Both the position numbers and the translations under genes were made by a program. Positions 1-6,600 of a DNA stretch of 9,373 nucleotides are shown here, piece after piece; within the stretch, counting starts at the first letter, position 1; the number at the start of each line of letters is the position of its first letter. This DNA is from CAYMLL01 sp964390645 (GTDB lineage: Bacteria; Planctomycetota; UBA8108). The stretch is from positions 1 through 9,373 of the forward strand of contig CAYMLL010000297.1 in assembly GCA_964390645.1 (NCBI GenBank). Reading direction: 5' to 3'. The notes under the pieces are model-generated. The model was not told where the DNA came from and did no database searches. It was given only the letters and a program-made list of their open reading frames with translations.

Positions 1-11
1 GAACCTGCGCG

Positions 12-1823
12 TCAACGGCTCCACGGAAAGGAAAGTGTCGGACGATTCGCGTGACGCTTCGTGCGCACCACCAGCTCGGCGCCGCAGCCGGGCTCGAGGC
101 GGACCTCGAAACAGGACCCGTTCACGGCGACCACGGTGTCGCCGAGCTTCACCGATTCACACCGATGCTCCCCGTAGGCTCCGGTCTGAACGAGCACGAC
201 CCGGGCCTCGCTCTGACTGATGTTGACCAGCGTGAAGACGGTATGCCGGTCGTCGATACTCGTGACGAGGGCTGCGACGTCTTCCGGAAGCCCGGCTCGC
301 CTTTTCACCGGGTCGAAGTACCGCAGACGACAGTGGAGAATCTGTCCGCGGTGACCCGGGTGGAGTCCACCGAGCGTGAGCTCGACGAGCGCGGTTGTCG
401 TCGCCGGGTTGTACTTCATCGGGTCGTCGGCGAGGCGTGTGTCCGGAGTCGTCCTGTCCGAGCGCATCGCGGCGACGCGCTCGCGCACACGGGAGAGCGC
501 CGCTCGCAAGGATCGCGTCGGGTACTGCGGATCACGGCCCTCCAGGAATCCGATCCAGCCGTCGTCACCGAGGCGCTTGCGGTCCCTGGTGGCCATCGAA
601 GCGTACCAGATTTCATGCGCGCCCAGCGAGTACTTCGACGGTGCGTGGGCGTACCACCCGTCGTCGCCGAACATGCGCGGGTAGTGCGGCTTGCCGTCGA
701 TGATCTTCACCTGTCGGTTGATCCGGTCGATCATCCGTCCCCAGACATCCAGGTAGCGGGTGTCACCGGTCAAGAAGTGGGCGTTGACGAACCCGATGAC
801 ACCGAGCTGTACGGTGATACGGTTGGCGACCTGACCGGTCTGCGGCACGATGACGCTGAAGCTCCATCCGTAGACGCCCCCGTACCACTTGCCGCCCGTG
901 GCACCGCCGATGGTGCCGTCGAGTCCGATGTTCGACGGGATGATGCCGCCGTTCGACTCCGTGCGCTGCGCCCACGCGTCGACGTACTCCAGGAGCCAGT
1001 TCCGGTACTTCTCCTCGTGTGACAGCATGTACGCGTTCACCGCGAGCGTCGTGGCGCTGAGGTTCGACGGGTGGTCGCCGACGATGTCGTTGTAGTCCTT
1101 GAAGTGAGCGAGCATCTCCGCGTAGTTGCGCTCGCCGTGCCCGAGAACGAAGCGTCCCTCGACCTCGATGCGGTCGCCGGCCCAGTCCAGAGCGGTCGCC
1201 TTGCGCAGCAGTGGGCCGCGGCTTCCGTTGAAGAGGCTGCGGATGATGCGATGCTTCGGGTCGTAGTTCGGCGCCTGCGGATCCTCGTTCATGTAGAAGC
1301 CCGCGAAACGTCTTACGCGCGCGCGAAAACGTCCGTCGTCCGGGTCGGAGAGACCCTGAAGGTTGAAGACGGTCAGCCCTTCACCGTTGTGGAGCCAGTC
1401 CATCATCACCGGGAACTCCTTGTAGTACATCCCGTCGCGGGCGAACGGAACCTCGCGCGTCTTCGCGAGCGTGTACTGACGGAGATGACCTTCCCAGGCC
1501 TTCTTGTAGAGGTCCAGGATACGCTCCGATGCTCCGAGCGCGTGGAGGATGGGCCAGTCGTTGCAGTTCTCGATCGCGTCGTCAGGACCGTCGTCGCCGC
1601 CCCACCGTTCGATGCAGAGAAGGAAGCCCCGCTCGTCGAAGTAGCGCGAGAAGAACTCCTCGCAGGCGGCACCGTTCGCGGTCAGGACCTGACGCTCCAG
1701 CAGAGCCCATTCCGGCGGAATCATCGGGGTGTCGATCCGGACCCTCGCCTCCGTGGCCACAACCGGGGTCACGAATGACGAGAGCACCAACACCACTCGC
1801 AGCGGCATGTGCATGGGTCTCAT
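12..1823 (-). CDS. Secreted protein of unknown function, probable alpha/alpha-barrel plus beta-sandwich
   Basis: I cannot name a family for this 603-residue protein. The N-terminus has a basic start and a hydrophobic stretch (about residues 8-22) followed by VVA-TEA, which reads as a signal peptide cleaved near residue 23, so the protein should act in the periplasm or outside. Residues 35-490 are rich in aromatic and Gly-Trp motifs (DWLHNGEG at 142-149, GGKWYGGVYGW at 310-320, HYPRMFGDDGWYAHAP at 380-395) and look alpha-helical, resembling the six-hairpin toroids of glycosidases and polysaccharide lyases. Residues about 515-603 alternate like beta-strands (VFTLVNIS, VVLVQTGAYGEHR, FEVRLEPG) and end in KRHANRPTLSFPW, resembling the C-terminal beta-sandwich of carbohydrate-active enzymes. 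Seven cysteines (54, 70, 87, 498, 555, 571, 580) could form disulfides after export. The first ATG is chosen because a strong ribosome binding site lies 7 bases upstream; Met4 and Met6 fit less well. The frame is intact, with a TGA stop at the left edge. The enzymatic role is inferred from fold resemblance only. Confidence 0.85.
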   Translation of the reverse strand: MRPMHMPLRVVLVLSSFVTPVVATEARVRIDTPMIPPEWALLERQVLTANGAACEEFFSRYFDERGFLLCIERWGGDDGPDDAIENCNDWPILHALGASERILDLYKKAWEGHLRQYTLAKTREVPFARDGMYYKEFPVMMDWLHNGEGLTVFNLQGLSDPDDGRFRARVRRFAGFYMNEDPQAPNYDPKHRIIRSLFNGSRGPLLRKATALDWAGDRIEVEGRFVLGHGERNYAEMLAHFKDYNDIVGDHPSNLSATTLAVNAYMLSHEEKYRNWLLEYVDAWAQRTESNGGIIPSNIGLDGTIGGATGGKWYGGVYGWSFSVIVPQTGQVANRITVQLGVIGFVNAHFLTGDTRYLDVWGRMIDRINRQVKIIDGKPHYPRMFGDDGWYAHAPSKYSLGAHEIWYASMATRDRKRLGDDGWIGFLEGRDPQYPTRSLRAALSRVRERVAAMRSDRTTPDTRLADDPMKYNPATTTALVELTLGGLHPGHRGQILHCRLRYFDPVKRRAGLPEDVAALVTSIDDRHTVFTLVNISQSEARVVLVQTGAYGEHRCESVKLGDTVVAVNGSCFEVRLEPGCGAELVVRTKRHANRPTLSFPWSR

Positions 1824-1830
1824 CGGGCTT

Positions 1831-1837
1831 TCCTCCT
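1831..1837 (-). promoter_or_regulatory. Ribosome binding site of the 603-residue secreted protein
   Basis: On the minus strand this reads AGGAGGA, a near-perfect Shine-Dalgarno sequence, 7 bases before the ATG at 1823. It fixes the first of three closely spaced ATG codons as the start. Confidence 0.8.
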
Positions 1838-1845
1838 GCGTCTTC

Positions 1846-1881
1846 CCCTACCATCCTACTCGATCCGGTAGGGAGTGGCAC
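1846..1881 (-). promoter_or_regulatory. Candidate promoter with a 7-base dyad around its -10 box
   Basis: On the minus strand GTGCCA (1876-1881) and TAGGAT (1853-1858) are separated by 17 bases; each matches the sigma-70 consensus at 4 of 6 positions. The -10-like box lies between perfect 7-base inverted arms CCCTACC (1846-1852) and GGTAGGG (1867-1873), whose centres are 21 bases apart, about two helical turns. That spacing fits a dimeric repressor site, although a hairpin in the leader RNA is also possible. Both promoter boxes are weak and GC-rich bacteria often deviate from this consensus, so the promoter call is tentative; the dyad itself is plain in the sequence. Confidence 0.3.
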
Positions 1882-1957
1882 GGATCCGCGACGTCAGGAA
1901 GTCCGGGACGAAGCCCTCCCCCGTCAGGAAGAGCGGCGGTGTCACCGAGATCGCCGG
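1856..1957 (-). other. Short protein-like open stretch in the intergenic gap, possible gene remnant
   Basis: Between a TGA (minus strand, about 1964-1966) and a TAG at 1856-1858 there is an open frame of 35 codons. Its last 33 codons have high third-position GC and give a sequence with the feel of real protein (TPPLFLTGEGFVPDFL, then TSRIRATPYRIE before the stop). It has no ATG; only a GTG near the beginning could start it, and I see no ribosome binding site before that. It could be the tail of a decayed or frameshifted gene, or chance in GC-rich DNA. I do not recognise a family. Confidence 0.15.
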
Positions 1958-1973
1958 TCAGGTCGCCGGTGAC
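1941..1973. repeat. Short inverted and tandem repeat in the intergenic gap
   Basis: GTCACCG (1941-1947) and CGGTGAC (1967-1973) form a perfect 7-base inverted repeat. Within it TCGCCGGT occurs twice with a 12-base period (1951 and 1963). It lies between the end of the serine hydrolase gene and the start of the downstream secreted-protein gene, both on the minus strand, so it could be a transcript-processing or attenuating hairpin. No T-run follows on the minus strand, so it is not a typical intrinsic terminator. Chance is possible in such GC-rich sequence. Confidence 0.3.
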
Positions 1974-2108
1974 GCCGGGCTCGGTCTCGCGCCTCCTCGC
2001 CTGGCAGATCCGGGCGCCAGCCTACCCACCGGTCTCCGGCGGGAGTGACCGGGCTCCGCGCGGACGACGCCCCTGCAACGGTGGGCTCGACGGGACGGCA
2101 GTCGGCGG

Positions 2109-3428
2109 TCAACGCTCCGCCGCGTGTCGCGACTCGACGACGGCCTCGTATACGAGCGGGCGAAAGGCGTTCGCGACCGACGCCGAGAACGGTCTGTGCT
2201 GGGTCAGCGAGATGCCGATGATCCGCTCGCGGGGGGAGATCCAGAAGTTCGTGCTCGCCGCGCCGCTCCAGCCATGCTCTCCGAGTCGACCGGGCGAGTC
2301 CGTCTCACCAACGGCGACCTGCACCGAGACACCGAGCCCGAAGCCGGTGTTGATCATCGGGCTGCCGAGCTTCAGCGGCATGAGCGACTCGTCGACGTGA
2401 TTGCGCGTCATGTCGGCGACCGTGCCGGGCTGCAGGAGGCGCTTGCCCTCGAGACGGCCGCCGTTGAGCAACATCTGTGCGAAGCGAAGGTAGTCGCGAG
2501 CCGTCGACACCAGACCGCCGCCGCCCGAGTGGAGCTTCGCCGGGCGTGCGAATCGGCTGGTCGAGGGATGATCGACAATCTTCAGGCCGCCTTTGGCCGC
2601 CGGTCCGTAGCAGGTAGCGAACCGGTCTATCTTCTCCGGCGGCACATGGAAGCCGCTGTCGACCATGTCGAGAGGCCGGAAGATCCGCTCCTCGAGAAAA
2701 CGGTCGAAGCGCCGGCCGGAGACGACCTCGACAAGGCGTCCGAGTACGTCCACGGAGACGCTGTAATGCCAGCGCTCACCGGGGTGGTAGAGCAGTGGAA
2801 TGCTCGATAGCTTGTTGATCATCGTCTCGAGATTCGTCTCGTTGTCGAGCACGTTCGCGGCGAGGTACTTGGCGTCGACCCTGGAGAACGAGAAGAAGCC
2901 GTAGGTCAGACCCGCGGTGTGTCGCAGCAGGTCGCGTACCGTCATCGGACGGCGCGGAGCGACCTCCTTGCCGTTCTCGAGGACCTTGACCTCGGCGAGC
3001 TCGTCAATGTGTTTCGCGACGGGATCGTCCAGTCCGATCTTCTGCTCCTCGACGAGCATCAACACGGCAACGCTCGCGATCGGCTTGGACATCGAGTAGA
3101 TGCGGAAGATCGTATCCGGGCGCATCGCCTTCTTGCCCTCGCGGTCGGCGAAACCCACCGCCTCGTGTTGGACGACCCTGCCATCGCGTGCAACGAGCCA
3201 GACGATGCCCGCTGCCTTGTCGGCGCCCACGAGGCTCTCCATGCGCGCCTTCAGCCCGCCGATCTTGCTTGCGTCGAGTCCCACCGACTCCGGACTCGCG
3301 AGCGGCAGTCCGGAGGGCCCCGTGTCTCGTGCGGGCCCCCTGTCCTTCGCGGGGACCGCGTCCTTCGCCAGGATCGTGATCGTCGTGAGAGTGAGGAACG
3401 AGGCTAGCAGAGCTTGTCCGGGGTGCAT
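2109..3428 (-). CDS. Secreted serine hydrolase, class C beta-lactamase/esterase family
   Basis: This 439-residue protein belongs to the beta-lactamase-related serine hydrolases (Pfam Beta-lactamase, PF00144), which include esterases, DD-peptidases and amidases. The nucleophile motif is S112-M-S-K115 (in FRIYSMSKPIA), where Ser attacks the ester or amide and Lys acts as base. The second motif is Y222-S-V in ERWHYSVSVDVLG, in place of the classical Y-x-N. The third box is H385-G-W-S-G-A-A in place of K-T-G, as seen in esterase-like members. DLLRHTAGLTYG (about 167-178) and GGGGLVSTARDYLRFAQMLL (from about 300) are further family signatures. The N-terminus has a hydrophobic signal segment (ALLASFLTLTTITILA) and then a degenerate linker built on AKD/ARD and GP units, so the enzyme should be exported. 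The open frame extends upstream to 3719, but the ATG at 3428 is chosen because a perfect ribosome binding site and the signal peptide fit there; the upstream part is Arg-rich and lacks family similarity. The gene is divergent from the large oxidoreductase. True beta-lactamase activity is unlikely; the substrate is unknown. Confidence 0.93.
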   Translation of the reverse strand: MHPGQALLASFLTLTTITILAKDAVPAKDRGPARDTGPSGLPLASPESVGLDASKIGGLKARMESLVGADKAAGIVWLVARDGRVVQHEAVGFADREGKKAMRPDTIFRIYSMSKPIASVAVLMLVEEQKIGLDDPVAKHIDELAEVKVLENGKEVAPRRPMTVRDLLRHTAGLTYGFFSFSRVDAKYLAANVLDNETNLETMINKLSSIPLLYHPGERWHYSVSVDVLGRLVEVVSGRRFDRFLEERIFRPLDMVDSGFHVPPEKIDRFATCYGPAAKGGLKIVDHPSTSRFARPAKLHSGGGGLVSTARDYLRFAQMLLNGGRLEGKRLLQPGTVADMTRNHVDESLMPLKLGSPMINTGFGLGVSVQVAVGETDSPGRLGEHGWSGAASTNFWISPRERIIGISLTQHRPFSASVANAFRPLVYEAVVESRHAAER

Positions 3429-3436
3429 TCGCACAG

Positions 3437-3444
3437 ACCTCCTT
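3437..3444 (-). promoter_or_regulatory. Ribosome binding site that sets the serine hydrolase start
   Basis: On the minus strand this reads AAGGAGGT, fully complementary to the 16S rRNA tail, with 8 bases to the ATG at 3428. It argues against the 97-codon longer reading of the same frame. Confidence 0.88.
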
Positions 3445-3452
3445 CGGATCGG

Positions 3453-3466
3453 GAACCCTGACAGCC
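3453..3466. repeat. 14-base direct repeat, copy 1 (leader of the serine hydrolase)
   Basis: GAACCCTGACAGCC occurs here, 24 bases upstream of the hydrolase start codon, and again exactly at 3614-3627. Both copies are in the same orientation. The position suggests either a shared binding site for two divergent genes or the scar of a small local duplication. Confidence 0.6.
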
Positions 3467-3500
3467 TATTCGCCTGTGTCCGCCTGGACATCGCTTTTTC

Positions 3501-3530
3501 TTGTCGGCTTCGGAAGCGCTCGACTAAGAT
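3501..3530 (+). promoter_or_regulatory. Candidate promoter for the large oxidoreductase gene
   Basis: TTGTCG (3501-3506) and TAAGAT (3525-3530) are spaced by 18 bases and each matches the sigma-70 consensus at 4 of 6 positions. They follow a short T-rich patch (3491-3502), one of the few AT-rich spots between the divergent genes. The distance to the start codon at 3610 leaves a leader of roughly 70 bases. I found no equally good candidate on the minus strand for the hydrolase. Confidence 0.35.
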
Positions 3531-3546
3531 CGGGCCGATCGGGGCC
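3528..3546. promoter_or_regulatory. GATCGG dyad overlapping the candidate -10 box
   Basis: GATCGG (3528-3533), one central G, then CCGATC (3535-3540) make a perfect 6-base dyad. The right arm runs into a second copy of the left half (GATCGGGGCC at 3537-3546, against GATCGGGCC at 3528-3536). A third GATCGGG lies at 3447-3453 beside the hydrolase ribosome binding site. Overlap with the putative -10 box would suit a repressor operator; no regulator gene is visible in the window. Confidence 0.3.
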
Positions 3547-3609
3547 AGGACGCCGCTCGTGCGGCGTGACGGGATGGCTCCTGACGACTGCTGCTCGACG
3601 AGAAGACTC

Positions 3610-6600
3610 ATGCGAACCCTGACAGCCGCGATCCTTGCCGCCTGCCTGTCCACCGGCACAACCGGAGCCCTCCGTGCCGAGGAGCGGGCGCCCTTGCGTG
3701 TGCTTTTTCTCGGTGACAAGGGGCATCATCGTCCGGCCGAGCGCGCCCGGCAACTGATTCCGCTTCTCGCGCTGCGTGGCCTCGATATCACCTACACCGA
3801 GCAGCTTGCCGATCTCGACCCGGCCGTTCTGTCGAACTACGACGGACTGATCGTCTACGCGAACATCGGATCGATCACAGCGGACGCAGAGAAGGCTCTG
3901 CTCGACTACGTCGCGGGCGGCAAGGGGTTTATTCCGATTCACTGCGCGTCGTACTGCTTCCTCAACTCCCGGAAGTATGTCGATCTGGTCGGCGCTCAGT
4001 TCCAGCGTCACGGGATGGAGCGCTTCGCCACCCGTGTGCTGGAGCCGGACCATCCGGTGATGAGGAACGTCCGCGAGTTCGTCACCTACGACGAGACCTA
4101 TGTACACACGAAGCACAACGAGAAGGACCGTACGGTGCTTCAGGTCCGCCGGGAGGGGGACCGGGACGAACCGTGGACCTGGGTGCGCACGCATGGCAAG
4201 GGGCGCGTTTTCTACACGGCCTACGGGCACGATCATCGCACCTGGGGCCATCCTGGCTTCCATGCGCTCCTCGAGCGCGGCATTCGCTGGGCCTGCGGCG
4301 ACGACCGCGTCATCGCCAACAATCCGCTCGCCCGCCTCTCGAAGCTGAAGCCCTTCCAGTACAAGGAAGCGAAGCTGCCGAACTACCTGCGCGGCAAGAA
4401 CTGGGGCACGCAGGGCTCACCACTCAACCGCATGCAGCTTCCGGTCGGTGCCACAGAGTCGATGAAACACATGATCGTTCCCGAGGGCTTCGAGGTGCGA
4501 CTTTTCGCGGCCGACCCCGATATCCAGAAGCCGATCTGCATGAACTGGGATGAGCGCGGTCGTTTGTGGATCGCCGAGACGAAGGACTATCCGAACGAGA
4601 TCAAACGGGAGGGCTCGGGACTCGACCGCATCCGCATACTCGAAGACACGGACGGTGACGGGCGTGCTGACCGGTTCACGCTCTTCGCCGACAAGCTCAG
4701 CATTCCTACCAGCATCCTTCCTTACAAGGACGGCGCGATTGTTCAGCAGGCGCCTCATACGCTCTTCCTGCGCGACACCGACGGCGACGGTGTCTGTGAC
4801 GAGCGCCGCGTTCTTTTCTCGGGCTGGAGCACCGGTGACACGCACGCCGGGCCGAGCAACCTGCACTGGGGATTCGACAACCGGGTCTGGGGAATCGTCG
4901 GCTACTCCGGATTCAACGGGGAGGCCGGTGGAGAGAAGCACCGCTTCAGCACCGGCTTCTACCGCTTCGAGCCGGACGGCTCCGGAATCGAGTTCCTTCG
5001 CAATACCAACAACAACTCCTGGGGTGTCAGCTTCAGCGAGGACGGAGTGCTCTTCGGGTCAACGGCGAACGGTTGCCCGAGCGTCTACATGCCGATCCCT
5101 AATCGATACTACGAGCAGGTTCGCGGCTGGTCATCACGCCGTCTCGAGCGCACGTCGATCGGGGCGAAGTTCCATCCCATCACCGAGCTCGTGCGACAGG
5201 TCGATCACCACGGCAACTTCACGGCCGCGGCAGGGCACGCGCTCTACACGGCACGCTCCTTCCCCGAGCATTACTGGAACCGCACCGCATTCGTCAACGG
5301 CCCTACCGGGCATCTTTGCGCGACCTTCCTCATCGAAAAGGTCGGGGCCGACTTCGTCACACGCAACTCGTGGAATCTGCTCGCGAGCGACGACGAGTGG
5401 ACCGCCCCGATCATGGCGGAGGTCGGGCCGGACGGCGCAGTCTGGATGATCGACTGGTACAACTACATCGTGCAGCACAACCCGACGCCACGCGGCTTCA
5501 AGACCGGTCGTGGTAACGCCTACGAGACGCCGCTGCGGGACAAGGTGCACGGGAGAATCTACCGGGTCGTCTGGAAGAAGGGAAAGTCGACATCGCCGAG
5601 GACACTCGCGGACGCGTCGCCGGCCAAGCTCGTCGCCACCCTGCGCGACCCGAACCTCTTCTGGCGCAAGACCGCGCAACGTCTTCTCGTTCAGCGTGGC
5701 GAGAGAGATATCGTGCCGGACCTGCTCGAGATCCTCGCGGAGCGCGCCGTTGACGGGATCGGCAACGCACCCGCGTCGATCCACGCTCTGTGGACCTTGA
5801 AGGGACTCGGTGCTCTCGACGGCGACGACGACCGGGTCGACGATGCAGCCCTCGGGTGCCTGACCCATCCCGCGGCAGGCGCTCGTCGAGCCGCCCTCGA
5901 CACGGTCCCACGCCGGACGGGGTCGATCGACGCGATCGTTCGGACCGGAGTCCTCGTGGACCCCGATGGTCAGGTGCGACTGGCGGCCTTCCTGGCGCTT
6001 GCGGAGATGCCCGCGTCCGCCCGGGCAGCACGTGCCATCGTTGCGGCTATCGCTCATCCGGCGAACGCCGACGACCGCTGGATTCCGGACGCGATGACGA
6101 GCGCCGCGGCGCGCCACGACGAGAGTTTCCTCGTCTCGCTCACGGCGTTGCGCGGGAAGCCCGCCGGCGACACGACTCTCCGGACCATCGCTGCACGGGT
6201 CGCCGAGCACCACGCACGCGGCGAATCTTCGGAGATGTCAGCGGGTATCGTCGCGTCGCTGGCGAAAGCAGAGCGTCCGGTGGCCGACGCGATCGTCACC
6301 GGCCTGGAGAAAGGGTGGGACGGCAAGAAGATCCTGATCGGCGCGAAGGACCTCTCCCGGTCCATCGTGTCGGTGCTCGCGAAGCTCTCGCCCGAGAACA
6401 AAGGCAAGCTCGTTTCACTGGCCAACCGGTGGCGTGTAGAAGGGCTGGAGAAGTTCACGGAACAGATCGCGGAGGGATTCCTTCAGGTCGCCTCCGACGG
6501 GAATCGTGCGGACGCGGACCGCTCCGGCGCAGCCCGACAGCTGGTCGAGTTTCTTCGTCGCGATGACGCGGCTGTCGAGGACGTGATCGCTCTGATCGCG

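Noticed and set aside
51..1022. Plus-strand open frame of 323 codons opposite the 603-residue protein
   Set aside because: It is low-complexity antisense reading with many Val, Asp and Arg residues and no family signal; the minus-strand frame has a signal peptide and a strong ribosome binding site.
3100..3609. 170-codon upstream extension of the large oxidoreductase frame
   Set aside because: Most of it is antisense to the hydrolase coding region and it would bury the signal peptide inside the protein; it is an open frame caused by GC-rich codon structure.
3429..3719. 97-codon upstream extension of the serine hydrolase frame
   Set aside because: The extension is Arg-rich and non-family-like, it overlaps the start of the divergent gene, and a perfect ribosome binding site plus signal peptide place the start at 3428.
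3466..4263. Minus-strand open frame of 265 codons opposite the ThuA domain
   Set aside because: It is a shadow of the real plus-strand gene, with no recognisable domain or convincing start; the opposite frame shows clear ThuA motifs.
5134..6213. Minus-strand open frame of 359 codons opposite the dehydrogenase and HEAT region
   Set aside because: Composition is skewed to Arg, Gly and Val without motifs, as expected of antisense frames in GC-rich DNA.
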